Source of the DNA: Acidimicrobiales bacterium MED-G01
GTDB taxonomy: Bacteria; Actinomycetota; Acidimicrobiia; Acidimicrobiales; Poriferisodalaceae
Assembly: GCA_002457435.1 (NCBI GenBank)
Contig: NTLA01000002.1
Location: forward strand, 1 to 64,000
Length of the DNA stretch: 64,000 bases
Direction: 5' to 3'
Part shown: positions 1 through 9,362 of the stretch, piece by piece
Numbering within the stretch: position 1 is the stretch's first letter
Layout of the letters: each line of letters begins with the position of its first letter
Notes under the pieces: generated by a model
The model's database searches: none
Seen by the model: only the letters and a program-made list of their open reading frames with translations
What the model was told of the DNA's origin: nothing
Program-made: the position numbers and the translations under genes

Positions 1-1020
1 TTCTATCAATGCGGAGAGCTGTATCGGTTAGATCCAAGAACCCTGGAAGACCTCGGAAAAACTACCTGGAACGGCTTTTTCCCTGCCGAGGGCGTATCGG
101 CTCACCCAAAGGTTGACGAGCACACTGGAGAGTTGCTCTTCTTTAGCTACTTCGCTGAGGCTCCCTACATGAGGTATGGCGTTGTGAGCCGTTCCGGCGA
201 ACTCACCAATCATGTTGATATCCCCCTCCCAGGTTCGCGACTTCCCCATGACATGGCTTTCACGGAAAACTGGTCGATCCTAAATGATCTCCCACTGTTT
301 TGGAGTCCGGAGGCACTGGCCGATGGCTACTACTCCAACACCTTTGACCGGAATCTTCCCAGCAGGTTTGCGCTCATACCAAGGCACGGCTCGACCGAAG
401 ACATTCTTTGGTTCGAGGCAGATCCGACTTTCGTTCTTCACTGGACCAACGCTTACGAAGAGGGTGACTGGGTGATTTTGGATGGTTTTTTCCAACATAA
501 CCCAACCGCGCGCGGAGTGGAGCGAGGTGCCGATACCCACAAGGGCTTCGAGACTTTGGACATGAACGTCCTCCAAGCCAGAGCTCACCGTTGGAAATTC
601 AACGTAGTCACCGGTGAATGCAAAGAAGAACCTAAAAGTGACACTTGCACCGAATTCCCGATGATCAACGGGCGACATGCAGGTCGACGTCACCGCTATT
701 CCTATAACGCTCGTTGCGCACCCGGGTTGTTCGCATTCGATGGCTTGCTAAAGCATGACCTAGACACTGGCAATGAGGATCTCTACGAACTCGAACCCGG
801 AGTCTTTATTAGTGAAACGGTCATGGCACCGCGCGACGGCTCTCAAGCCGAGGATGATGGATATCTCGTTACCTTCGCCTCCGACATGAACCAGGATTTG
901 TCGGAAGCTCTTATCTTTGACGCAGGCGATCCCACACAAGGACCGATATGCAAGATCAGACTGCCTGAGCGAATTTGCAGCGGAACTCACTCGACTTGGG
1001 TCCCTTCAACAGACCTCTAA
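1..1020 (+). CDS. Carotenoid oxygenase (RPE65/CCD family), C-terminal part
   Basis: The reading frame is open from the first base, so the N-terminus lies outside the window; 339 residues are visible. The family cleaves carotenoid, apocarotenoid or stilbene double bonds with O2, using Fe(II) held by four histidines on a beta-propeller. All four are visible: SAHPKVD (His35 of the fragment), LPHDMAF (His83), FVLHWTNAYEEGD (His147) and the terminal GTHSTWVP (His330). The protein is therefore probably catalytically intact. It is convergent with the Rieske oxygenase at 1040, and the downstream propeller, BVMO and Rieske genes suggest a small oxidative catabolic locus. The substrate cannot be told from sequence; lignostilbene-type and apocarotenoid-type activities are both possible. 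Confidence 0.9.
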   Translation, partial: FYQCGELYRLDPRTLEDLGKTTWNGFFPAEGVSAHPKVDEHTGELLFFSYFAEAPYMRYGVVSRSGELTNHVDIPLPGSRLPHDMAFTENWSILNDLPLFWSPEALADGYYSNTFDRNLPSRFALIPRHGSTEDILWFEADPTFVLHWTNAYEEGDWVILDGFFQHNPTARGVERGADTHKGFETLDMNVLQARAHRWKFNVVTGECKEEPKSDTCTEFPMINGRHAGRRHRYSYNARCAPGLFAFDGLLKHDLDTGNEDLYELEPGVFISETVMAPRDGSQAEDDGYLVTFASDMNQDLSEALIFDAGDPTQGPICKIRLPERICSGTHSTWVPSTDL

Positions 1021-1039
1021 GTGTGCGATATTTCAAATG

Positions 1040-2272
1040 TCACTTCATTGATGTCGGATCCAAAAGTGGAAGCAAGTCCATGCCTAACGCTGCCCGATAC
1101 GTGTTGTGATAGTGGTGGAGAGCGGGTTCATTTCTGCCGAAAATGACATGATCCAACGCTCCAGTTTCAGCTGATCGCTGCTGACTAGCGCTCGCCACAT
1201 AGTCTTCGTCTCGAATGATGGCAGCGAACCCTTGGGCGACCTCTGACAGGACCTCCAATGGTGCCGTCTCGAGAAGGGCCTGCCGGTCGGCAGGGACTGT
1301 GCTGGATTTCGCCGTGCCTGATTTCTCGCCGTTCACGTAAAAAGAGATGACGCTCGTATGTCTACCCGGATTGCTTTTATCTGGGTAAGCCCGAACGACA
1401 TACAGCCCGAAGTCGCTCGGCATCACGATGTTATTGGGGAAAATCCAATAGACGGGCAATCCTGCGACCGTGATTTCCCAACGATCCTCAGGCCACTCTC
1501 TCATTTCTTGTATTGCCTTCTTACATAAAATCATGCGGTGGTGCTGACCGTAGGTGTCGTAACACTGCACGTTGCCTTGGAAGAAGTTAGCTAGGGACTC
1601 TTTATGGAGAGAGTTGAAGTGGTACGTCTCTCCGAAGGTATCTATTGCGAGCTTCCAATTGCATTCAACCTCATATCGGTCCCCACCGAGCCGGCCGAAA
1701 GTCCCGAAATTCCAGGCATCAAACTCTTTACTTAATTCCTCCCCAAGTAACCCATCGATATCAACGGTTCCCGAAGGATCTGGATTCGCAAAAAGGAACC
1801 CGTATTTTTCTTCTGCTGGCAGCTCAATTAGACCAAAACACTCTTTGTCGATTTCCCCGAACTGGTCTTCTTTGGGAAGGCCAACCAAAGCGCCTTGAGA
1901 GTCATATGACCAACTGTGGAATGGACAAACAAATCGACGTTTCTTTCCACTTTCCTCTTCCTCTACAGCTACTCCTCTATGTCGACAAGCATTTACGAAC
2001 GCACGAAATCGCCCGTCATCGTCTCGTGTAGCCAATATTCGCGTATCGAGATCATTGGAGGTGAAGAAAGAACCTGCTTCGGGAAGGTCACAGGAAAGCC
2101 CTAACAGCTGCGGGTGTTTGTGAAAAAACAAATCTCGTTCGGTGTCAGCGATGGAAGAATCGGTGTAACTCGCGGTCGGATTGAGCCGCACGCCTCCCGC
2201 ATCTACATTTGTGCCCGAATCCAATCTCGACAAAAGCACCTTTATCTGGCTCAATTGCTCGGTGCGTTCCAT
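1040..2272 (-). CDS. Rieske-type ring-hydroxylating oxygenase, alpha subunit-like
   Basis: About 410 residues. A Rieske [2Fe-2S] motif, Cys-X-His...Cys-X2-His, lies at residues 96-119 (CRHRG and CPFHSW). A mononuclear iron site follows around residues 214-223 (DTFGETYHFNSLH, two histidines four residues apart). The family inserts O2 into aromatic or other substrates, or demethylates them, using electrons from a ferredoxin/reductase. No beta subunit, ferredoxin or reductase is adjacent, so it may be an alpha-only enzyme or borrow redox partners. The frame stays open to a TTG at 2302, but the ATG at 2272 with GGGG upstream fits the family better. It is divergent from the propeller gene at 2335. 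Confidence 0.9.
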   Translation of the reverse strand: MERTEQLSQIKVLLSRLDSGTNVDAGGVRLNPTASYTDSSIADTERDLFFHKHPQLLGLSCDLPEAGSFFTSNDLDTRILATRDDDGRFRAFVNACRHRGVAVEEEESGKKRRFVCPFHSWSYDSQGALVGLPKEDQFGEIDKECFGLIELPAEEKYGFLFANPDPSGTVDIDGLLGEELSKEFDAWNFGTFGRLGGDRYEVECNWKLAIDTFGETYHFNSLHKESLANFFQGNVQCYDTYGQHHRMILCKKAIQEMREWPEDRWEITVAGLPVYWIFPNNIVMPSDFGLYVVRAYPDKSNPGRHTSVISFYVNGEKSGTAKSSTVPADRQALLETAPLEVLSEVAQGFAAIIRDEDYVASASQQRSAETGALDHVIFGRNEPALHHYHNTYRAALGMDLLPLLDPTSMK

Positions 2273-2319
2273 TGCGCTGACCCCAACTTCAGTAGCTAGC
2301 AAACCACAACCTGAACAAG

Positions 2320-2336
2320 ATTAGTGGGTAACTAAT
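2320..2336. promoter_or_regulatory. Palindrome between divergent genes
   Basis: ATTAGT and ACTAAT form a perfect 6-base inverted repeat around GGGTA, overlapping the first bases of the gene at 2335 and lying about 48 bases upstream of the Rieske gene start. The position suits an operator for both genes, but the repeat is short and could be chance. Confidence 0.3.
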
Positions 2337-3663
2337 GACAAACACAGCCCTCGACCGAAACGAACCTAACGGCGGGTATTGGAAATCTCCTTGGCCTGTT
2401 GAATGTGGGGGAAACAGACGCCAGAAAGCTAAAGGTGGCCGTTTGGATGCCGTAACCGGCGAACATCAAGTCAACTTAATTCGCAACGACCGCTGGAACG
2501 TCATGACGGTTCGACGTGATCCAGGAGAGTGGTACCTGGGAGGCACCATGCCCGCGTTTACAGGGCCTCCCCCATTTGGATGGGTCACTCGCTTCGATCC
2601 AATCTCGCTCGAAAGTCTGGCTGAGTCTCCGCATCTGCCCTGCGGAGATCACGTGTGGTGCGGAGCAATCTTGGCCCATTCTGACGGCTCAATCATGTCC
2701 GTGAATGGCTCCTTCCTTCACAGACTCGACCCTCACGACCTGTCTATCCTCAATGAACTCCAACTTCCCGTTGACCGCGCTCACAATGGCTTGCTGTCAC
2801 TATCGGACGGAACCCTGGTCACGAAAGACTTGCGCTTAGAGGGGCAAGGTGGGACGACTCTCACCTTTGTTGAACCGACCAACTTGGAGGTCATCAGCAC
2901 TCTGGTCCTACCTGAAGGATCCATGGGGCGAATCGCCGCCGATTTTCATAACGGAGTCGACTCGGTTTTCGTTCCTGGGACAGAACATCTTTGGAAAATT
3001 GATGTGACTCAAGGGCTCCCAGAAGTCAGTGACTGGCGTTGCCGTTACAGGACAACAAACTCTGACTGGGGGCTTGCCTGGGATTCATGTATCTCCGATG
3101 GAAACTTGTGGCTCATGGACTGTGGAGACATTAAAGGAGTTAGGGCAATTCACCACAGACTCCCGAACGGCCGCTTTGATGAGCCGGCAGGGAACCTGCT
3201 GTCATGGCAGCAACCGGCGCCCTGGAAAGGCGCTCAGCGCCTGTTGCGAGTAGATCAAACAACAGGGCATATCGACGCACTGGAACCTTTCGGAAATCCC
3301 GGGGGTGGCATCATCGCTCCCCCAGTTAACGTGCCCGAGTTTGGCATCGCTATTGCTTGGGACTCAATCAACGGCGGCCTCGCAGGCATTTCCACCACCG
3401 AAGAACTCGAACCTCTGTGGCATCTAAACGTCAGGCCATCTATGCAACCAGTGGTATTCCCTGATTCTGGCGAGTTGGTAATCAACGATTTCACGACCGA
3501 CCAAACTGACGACCTTGTCGTAGTTGACATCAAGACCGGCCAGCTGTTATCCCGAGTGCGCACCGAATCGCGCCTCGCTAATGGCATGTTCCTTACCGCG
3601 GGCGACAACCGAGACATTTATTACTGTTCAACTCTTTCTTGGGCTCGGGTCGCTTGGAGATAG
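2335..3663 (+). CDS. Predicted beta-propeller-like protein of unknown function
   Basis: 442 residues; I do not recognise a specific family. The sequence has repeated beta-strand/turn blocks of the type WVTRFDPISLE, LHRLDPHDLS, TFVEPTNLEV, LLRVDQTTGHID and VVDIKTGQLL, which resemble blades of a seven-bladed propeller such as SMP-30/gluconolactonase or carotenoid oxygenase relatives. No signal peptide or membrane segment is visible, so it is probably cytoplasmic. It sits between a Rieske oxygenase (divergent) and a BVMO (51 bases downstream, same strand). Its place suggests a lactonase, isomerase or binding role in the same pathway, but that is inference only. The fold guess itself rests on repeat appearance. 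Confidence 0.75.
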   Translation: MTNTALDRNEPNGGYWKSPWPVECGGNRRQKAKGGRLDAVTGEHQVNLIRNDRWNVMTVRRDPGEWYLGGTMPAFTGPPPFGWVTRFDPISLESLAESPHLPCGDHVWCGAILAHSDGSIMSVNGSFLHRLDPHDLSILNELQLPVDRAHNGLLSLSDGTLVTKDLRLEGQGGTTLTFVEPTNLEVISTLVLPEGSMGRIAADFHNGVDSVFVPGTEHLWKIDVTQGLPEVSDWRCRYRTTNSDWGLAWDSCISDGNLWLMDCGDIKGVRAIHHRLPNGRFDEPAGNLLSWQQPAPWKGAQRLLRVDQTTGHIDALEPFGNPGGGIIAPPVNVPEFGIAIAWDSINGGLAGISTTEELEPLWHLNVRPSMQPVVFPDSGELVINDFTTDQTDDLVVVDIKTGQLLSRVRTESRLANGMFLTAGDNRDIYYCSTLSWARVAWR

Positions 3664-3672
3664 GTTCTTCTA

Positions 3673-3693
3673 TAAGTTAACTAACAGAACTTA
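3673..3693. promoter_or_regulatory. Inverted repeat upstream of the BVMO gene
   Basis: TAAGTT and AACTTA form a 6-base inverted repeat with a 9-base spacer, about 22 bases before the BVMO start and just before its Shine-Dalgarno sequence (AGGTAAGG, about 3700-3707). It shares TAACTAA with the palindrome at 2320-2336, which hints at one regulator for both genes. The evidence is weak. Confidence 0.25.
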
Positions 3694-3714
3694 GATTCCA
3701 GGTAAGGTCAGATC

Positions 3715-5547
3715 ATGGACGAGATGCACGAAGCAGTGACCGCGGTACTGGGGGAGATTGATTTCGACCCGAATGAATTGCACGCAAAGTACCTCTCAGA
3801 GCGCGACAAGCGCGTACGAGATGACCACAACGAGCAGTACGTCGAAACAAGCGGAGAGTTCGCCAAATACATAGATGACCCATACGAAAGGACCGTGGAA
3901 CGCGCTCCTCTCTTCGACGAAGTCGAAATAGCGATTATCGGTGGCGGATTCGGTGGCCTCTTGATGGGTGGGAGGCTGCGTGAAGCGGGTTTCACCGACA
4001 TTCGTGTAATTGAACGTGGAGGAGATTTCGGAGGCACTTGGTATTGGAACCGCTACCCCGGGGCAATGTGCGACGTTGAGAGCTACTGCTATTTGCCGAT
4101 GCTCGAAGAACTCGACTACATACCCAAACATAAGTATTCCTTCGCGCCCGAGATTATGGAACATACCCAAAACATTGGCCATCACTACGGCCTGTATGAG
4201 AACGCTTGTTTCAGTACCTCAGTCACCAAATTAAGTTGGGACGAAGACACGTCGCGTTGGACCATCGAAACTGACCGCGGCGACAAGATGCGAGCCCAGT
4301 TCGTAGCGATGGCCAACGGCCCTTTGAATCGACCGAAACTTCCTGGCATACCGGGTATCTCCACTTTCGAAGGACACACTTTTCATACCAGTCGATGGGA
4401 TTACGACTACACCGGTGGGGATAACAGCGGTAATCTGCACGGCTTGAATGACAAGAAAGTCGCGATTATCGGGACCGGTGCTACTGCTATCCAATGCATC
4501 CCCCACCTTGGTGAATCCTCCGAACATCTCTATGTGTTCCAACGAACACCATCGTCGATTGACTACCGCAACAATCGTGAAACAGACCCAGAGTGGGCAG
4601 CGTCGCTCGAGAGCGGATGGCAATACCGACGAATGGACAACTTCAATACCCTTGTCGCTGGCGGGGATCAAGATGAAGACCTGGTGTCTGACGGATGGAC
4701 CGATATCTTCAGGAACCTGACTGGCACTGCTGCCAAGTTGGCTGGACGGAAACTCGGGCGACGGGTCACGGGCCGGGAGAAGGGTCATCTGATGAAGATG
4801 GCCGACTATCAAAAGATGAACTCCATCCGAAACCGTGTCGATGACGTGGTCGAAGATCCCGCTACGGCAGAGGCTCTGAAACCCTGGTATCGCCAGTTTT
4901 GTAAGCGACCTTGCTTTCATGACGAATACCTTCCAACGTTCAACTTGCCCAACGTGACCTTGGTCGATACTCAAGGTGCAGGTGTTGAACGCATCACTGC
5001 CAATGGAGTGGTGGCCAATGGTGTTGAACATGAAGTTGACTGCATCGTCTTTGCTACTGGCTTCGAGGTTGGCACTGGATACACCCGACGTGCTGGCTAC
5101 GACGTCATCGGACGCAACGGTCACACTTTGAGTGAAAAATGGGAGAACGGGCCTCGGACCTTGCACGGGATGCAAACCACGGACTTTCCTAACTGTTTTT
5201 TTCTGGGCTTCACTCACACGGCCGTGACCGTGAACGTCCCACAAGCACTCAACGAACAGGCAATGCATATCTCATACATGATTTCCCAAGTACGCGACCA
5301 AGACGCTACGACCATTGAGGCAACTGCGGAAGGTGAGCAGATGTGGGTAGATGAGATTCAGGACAAATCGAAACTAGGAGAACGCTTCCGTGCCGAGTGC
5401 ACGCCGGGCTATTACAACAACGAAGGCAAAGTGGGAAACCCCGACGGCTTCTTCACCACGAGCTATGGGGCGGGCCCAATTCAATTCCATCGAATTTTGA
5501 GCGAATGGAGAGACGACGGCCGTCTGGAGGGCGCCGACATCTCCTAG
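3715..5547 (+). CDS. Flavin-containing Baeyer-Villiger-type monooxygenase
   Basis: 610 residues. The FAD-binding Rossmann motif GGGFGG lies at residues 76-81, and GGTWYWNRYPGAMCD follows, as is typical of BVMOs. The BVMO fingerprint FxGxxxHTxxWD is present at 218-229 (FEGHTFHTSRWD). A second Rossmann motif for NADPH, GTGATA, is at 253-258. These enzymes insert one oxygen of O2 next to a carbonyl, giving esters or lactones. A Shine-Dalgarno sequence AGGTAAGG precedes the ATG. The roughly 70-residue N-terminal extension before the FAD motif is seen in the longer cyclopentadecanone/steroid-type BVMOs. The natural substrate is unknown; neighbours point to oxidative breakdown of a cyclic or terpenoid compound. 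Confidence 0.9.
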   Translation: MDEMHEAVTAVLGEIDFDPNELHAKYLSERDKRVRDDHNEQYVETSGEFAKYIDDPYERTVERAPLFDEVEIAIIGGGFGGLLMGGRLREAGFTDIRVIERGGDFGGTWYWNRYPGAMCDVESYCYLPMLEELDYIPKHKYSFAPEIMEHTQNIGHHYGLYENACFSTSVTKLSWDEDTSRWTIETDRGDKMRAQFVAMANGPLNRPKLPGIPGISTFEGHTFHTSRWDYDYTGGDNSGNLHGLNDKKVAIIGTGATAIQCIPHLGESSEHLYVFQRTPSSIDYRNNRETDPEWAASLESGWQYRRMDNFNTLVAGGDQDEDLVSDGWTDIFRNLTGTAAKLAGRKLGRRVTGREKGHLMKMADYQKMNSIRNRVDDVVEDPATAEALKPWYRQFCKRPCFHDEYLPTFNLPNVTLVDTQGAGVERITANGVVANGVEHEVDCIVFATGFEVGTGYTRRAGYDVIGRNGHTLSEKWENGPRTLHGMQTTDFPNCFFLGFTHTAVTVNVPQALNEQAMHISYMISQVRDQDATTIEATAEGEQMWVDEIQDKSKLGERFRAECTPGYYNNEGKVGNPDGFFTTSYGAGPIQFHRILSEWRDDGRLEGADIS

Positions 5548-5570
5548 TTAGTTTGGTGTCATACTCAAAA

Positions 5571-7079
5571 TCAATACTCAAGCCTGATATCGAACTTCGT
5601 TCGGATTTGCTGATCTGAATCCGGAGGAATCAGTGAAATAGGATCTTGGTCTAAGACCCGTTTAACCTCATCTCGCGCCAAATCAACCTGTTGCGGTTGA
5701 TTCTGTTCTTCCCACGTCTGAAAATCTGTTCGGTTAGCTATCTCTGGGTACACGAAGTCAGAATTCATACGCATCAGTGTTGCCTCGTCACCCAGAAAGT
5801 GCCCGACTCCCTCAGTGACCGCAAGATGAACCGTTTCCATCTGCATGTCTTCGGTATCGAAGCGACGCAAGGAACTCATCACGCTTCCAAGCATGTCGTT
5901 GTCCAGTACATAGCTTTCTAGCGAGACCCCCATGAGGCCCGCATGCATCCCGCAAGCTTGCGTCACCAAGTTGCTTCCTGCTTGCGCGGCAAGGGTCACA
6001 GCTAACGCCTTTTCTGCGCCGCTCTGGATATCGGGACATTTCGAGTCGGTAGCGCCGGCGATTGAGACGTTCGGCAGCCCTAACGATCTTGCAACCTGCG
6101 CTGCAGCGGCCATGACCAAAGCCTGTTCTCCGCCCCCTCCACTCATGGCCCCGGTTCTGAGATCAACGATCATGGGTTTGGGTCCACAAATTACCTTTGC
6201 GTCTGGGTTGATGATCCAGCTGAACGCCATTCCTGCCAGAGCTTCGGCAAGCGTCTGTGCTATCGCTGAAGCAAAATTCACCGGTGTTGAGGCCCCTACT
6301 TGCGTAAAGACATTGCAATGCGCAGGTATCCCGCTTTCAGCCGCTACCTGAAGAACTTCCATTGCATCTTCGCTCATTCGCATGGGCGGAGCTACGTGAT
6401 TCACGTTGAAAGACAGAAACGGTTGCCGACTGAAAAACTCTGCTGATCCAGCTATCTCATAACAAAGGTTGGCAACTTGTTGAGCACTGGAACCGTTGCT
6501 GGCGCTAGTCGCCACGTGTTTGGTCGTGCCTGCCAAACATGCGTATGCCGTATTCACGTCGAGAGCTAACTCGTCGGGCATGTCACCAGCCACTAGAGGA
6601 CGGCTTAAAAAGTGAACGTGCCGCAAAGAGTCAACCAGTCTCGCCGCGTCATAAAGATCCTTCAAAGTTGATCGCCGATATTGGCCTGTTTCGACGTCGA
6701 CGATCATCGGAGCGGCGCCACCTGTTCCAAGATGCACGCGATACCCAGAGAGATCAAGGTCGTGTACCTCTTCTCGCCCGTGGAGCGTGAATCCTGACGG
6801 TGCTTGGTTAACCAGTGCCTCAACCAATTCCCGCGGGAAGAGCAATCGATTTTGACGGATTTCACCTCCCGCTTCGCAAACACGTTCGATAACGAACTCC
6901 GGAGCTTCGCTGAGCCCAGTATTTTCTAGTAGCCCGTATGCGCTATCGATGATCTCGGTTATTTGTGTCCCTGAGAGGGGTTGGAAACGACCACCCTCGA
7001 CACCTCCAGCAGCTAAACCCTTCGAAGCTTCGCGACGTAGCTGGGCAGCCGAGGGGCGACGACGGGTTCTTTTCGTCAC
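5571..7079 (-). CDS. MttB-family (trimethylamine methyltransferase-like) corrinoid methyltransferase, non-pyrrolysine
   Basis: 502 residues with no in-frame stop, so it is of the non-pyrrolysine MttB type. Recognisable family stretches are the N-terminal ITEIIDSAYGLLENTG, HLGTGGAAPMIVD, and the C-terminal LGDEATLMRMNSDFVYPEI and FQTWEEQ. Characterised relatives such as glycine betaine methyltransferase move a methyl group from a quaternary amine to a cobalamin protein. No corrinoid protein, activator or methyltetrahydrofolate methyltransferase is in the window, so it is an orphan here. The start is GTG at 7079, overlapping the sulfatase stop as GTGA, so the two genes are probably translationally coupled. 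The substrate is unknown; a methylated osmolyte is a reasonable guess. Confidence 0.88.
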   Translation of the reverse strand: MTKRTRRRPSAAQLRREASKGLAAGGVEGGRFQPLSGTQITEIIDSAYGLLENTGLSEAPEFVIERVCEAGGEIRQNRLLFPRELVEALVNQAPSGFTLHGREEVHDLDLSGYRVHLGTGGAAPMIVDVETGQYRRSTLKDLYDAARLVDSLRHVHFLSRPLVAGDMPDELALDVNTAYACLAGTTKHVATSASNGSSAQQVANLCYEIAGSAEFFSRQPFLSFNVNHVAPPMRMSEDAMEVLQVAAESGIPAHCNVFTQVGASTPVNFASAIAQTLAEALAGMAFSWIINPDAKVICGPKPMIVDLRTGAMSGGGGEQALVMAAAAQVARSLGLPNVSIAGATDSKCPDIQSGAEKALAVTLAAQAGSNLVTQACGMHAGLMGVSLESYVLDNDMLGSVMSSLRRFDTEDMQMETVHLAVTEGVGHFLGDEATLMRMNSDFVYPEIANRTDFQTWEEQNQPQQVDLARDEVKRVLDQDPISLIPPDSDQQIRTKFDIRLEY

Positions 7080-9355
7080 TGGCGCGACATTTCAGCTTTA
7101 CCGTTGGCTTCATCTTCTTGTTCTGCTCGCAAACCCAATTGAATGGTGACTTCTCGAAGATCGCCCGTGAACTCAAAGGGGCTTTCGTAGCGTGGAGAAA
7201 CGGGAGATCCCGCGTCTCTGCCCACGCTGGCCCCGATGGAACTAATCATCCCCATTAAGAATGGGAGCTCAATCGACCCGGATGGAGTTCCATTTACTGA
7301 GATTTGGATTTGACCCGTGGATTTACTTCGACGCGTGACTAAAACGTCCAGATTGTTCGAGCCCGATGTCAGTTCAATTTCCGATTCCAGCACCGAGTGG
7401 TCATTGAACGCGTTGTAATCGACGACTAAACGCGAATCTTGAACGAAGATCGTTATCCCTGCATTTTCGTTTCCTCGGGCATAGATCACACCCTCATCGG
7501 TGCCCTCGCACTCAACGAGGGCTTTGAGGTGCCAGGATCGCCCTGATGGCGATGGTGAGGCTTGTGCGGGGATCGAAGACATCGGTGGGCGGTACCGATA
7601 CTTACGGTGCGTGGGGTGTGGTGAGTGATCATCAAGTCGCGATCCAAAAAGTTCGATAGTGCGGTCATCTAGTGGGAGGACCCCGTTTAGCTCAGCTTGT
7701 TCCCACCAGAGGTCAATCAGTTCTTGCAATTTCTCTGGCTTGTTCTCGGCGAGATCGATGCACTCTGACGCATCCGCCGATAGGTCGTAGAGTTCCCACC
7801 GGTCTTCCTCGAAGGCTTGCCCTTTCCGATGCCGGGTAACAGCCTTCCAGTAGACCCCTGCATCTTCCGCGACTAGGGCCCGAGATCCAAACTGCTCAAA
7901 GTACTGAAGCCTGTTGGTTGCTGGAGCGTCAGGCGAGTTGAGGATCGACACGAAAGAGGATCCGGTGACTGGAAGTTGTTCGTACCCTCGATAGTTCTGC
8001 GGTGCAGTTACTGATAGCAACTCGTAGAGGGTCGGGACGATATCCGATACGTTCACAAACTGACCGCGAAGCGATCCGTTCTGATCTGTGTCGATTCCCG
8101 CTGGCCAATGGATGATCATCGGGACGTGCACTCCACCTTCATGAGTATTTTGTTTGTACCACTTGAACGGCGTGTTACCACATTGAGCCCAACCCCACGG
8201 ATAGTTGCAATGACTGTGGGGACCGCCAATATCATCAATTTGGCTGATGAGGTCGTCAGGGGAATCGAATACGCCATTGAAGAACTTCATCTCATGCATG
8301 ACCCCGTAGGGGCCGCCTTCTTGGGAGGCGCCATTGTCAGCCAAGAAGACCAAAATGGTGTTCTCTAGCTCATTCATTTCTTGTAGCCCAGCGATAAAGC
8401 GCCCAATCTGGTCATCAGTGTGATCTAGGAACGCTGCGAAGGCCTCCTGGAGTCTGCAAGCAAGAGCTTGGTGAGTTTCAGGGAGATCAACCCAAGCTTC
8501 AACCCCATTGTTCCGTGGCGCTAGTTGCGTCTCTCCAGAAGTGACACCGAGTTCTAGTTGCTTGCGATACCAGTCTTCTCGAGTAACGTCCCATCCTTGA
8601 TCGTAGCGCCCTCGATATTTTTGCAAATAGGCTTCGGGTGCTTGATGGGGAGCGTGGGTGGCACCAAAAGGTAGGTAAGCGAAGAATGGTCGATCCGAAC
8701 GCACCCCTTTGCTGTCATTGATCATCCACAAGAGCTGTTCAACTAAGTCTTCACTTAGGTGATATCCATCCTCAGGACTGCCTGGTGTTTCGATGCGATG
8801 GTTATCTACAACTAGTTCTGGGTAAAACTGGTCTGTTTCGCCCTCGAGAAATCCGTAAAAGCGATCAAATCCTCTAGCTAATGGCCATTGGTCAAAGGGG
8901 CCGGCAGCAGAGATGTCGTTGGTAGGAGCAAGATGCCACTTTCCGGCACAAAAGGTTGCGTACCCCTCTGACTGCAATACTTCGGCAATCGTTGCCGCAT
9001 GGTTCGTTATGTGCCCGAGCTGGTGCGGGAATCCGGTTTGATGATTCGACACTGATCTCATCCCGACACTGTGCTGAGATCGGCCTGTCAGGAGCGCGGC
9101 GCGAGTTGGGGAACACAGCGGCGTGACGTGAAAATTCGTGAACTGAAGACCCCCAGCAGCCAGGGAATCTAAGTGACCGGTGTCGATATCGGAGCCGTAG
9201 CACCCCAACTGGGAGAAGCCCGTGTCGTCAACCAAGATAATTACAACATTTGGGGCATCCTCACCGGGGTGAGACCTAGAGGGGAAATGGGCTTCGGAGT
9301 CTTCTAACGTGCTCCCGATTCGCCCTTCGAACTTGGGTAGATGGTGTGTCGTCAC
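7076..9355 (-). CDS. Arylsulfatase-family type I sulfatase
   Basis: About 759 residues. The N-terminal metal-binding LVDDTGF is followed by CSPTRAALLTGR, the CxPxR signature whose cysteine (about residue 81) is converted to formylglycine by FGE. The family hydrolyses sulfate esters. The C-terminal third (QDSRLVVDYNAF, SGSIELPF) looks like an added beta-sandwich. No signal peptide is seen, so it is likely cytoplasmic. The frame is open to 9394, but GTG at 9355 is a better start: AAGGA lies 4 bases before it, it follows the MBL stop by a few bases, and it leaves the typical opening FEGRIGSTLEDS. It is coupled to the MttB-family gene downstream and the MBL-fold gene upstream. Confidence 0.93.
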   Translation of the reverse strand: MTTHHLPKFEGRIGSTLEDSEAHFPSRSHPGEDAPNVVIILVDDTGFSQLGCYGSDIDTGHLDSLAAGGLQFTNFHVTPLCSPTRAALLTGRSQHSVGMRSVSNHQTGFPHQLGHITNHAATIAEVLQSEGYATFCAGKWHLAPTNDISAAGPFDQWPLARGFDRFYGFLEGETDQFYPELVVDNHRIETPGSPEDGYHLSEDLVEQLLWMINDSKGVRSDRPFFAYLPFGATHAPHQAPEAYLQKYRGRYDQGWDVTREDWYRKQLELGVTSGETQLAPRNNGVEAWVDLPETHQALACRLQEAFAAFLDHTDDQIGRFIAGLQEMNELENTILVFLADNGASQEGGPYGVMHEMKFFNGVFDSPDDLISQIDDIGGPHSHCNYPWGWAQCGNTPFKWYKQNTHEGGVHVPMIIHWPAGIDTDQNGSLRGQFVNVSDIVPTLYELLSVTAPQNYRGYEQLPVTGSSFVSILNSPDAPATNRLQYFEQFGSRALVAEDAGVYWKAVTRHRKGQAFEEDRWELYDLSADASECIDLAENKPEKLQELIDLWWEQAELNGVLPLDDRTIELFGSRLDDHSPHPTHRKYRYRPPMSSIPAQASPSPSGRSWHLKALVECEGTDEGVIYARGNENAGITIFVQDSRLVVDYNAFNDHSVLESEIELTSGSNNLDVLVTRRSKSTGQIQISVNGTPSGSIELPFLMGMISSIGASVGRDAGSPVSPRYESPFEFTGDLREVTIQLGLRAEQEDEANGKAEMSRQ

Positions 9356-9362
9356 GATGTCC

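Noticed and set aside
5571-7079. Possible pyrrolysine-type MttB
   Set aside because: The frame has no internal TAG and reads through at normal family length, so it is the non-pyrrolysine type.
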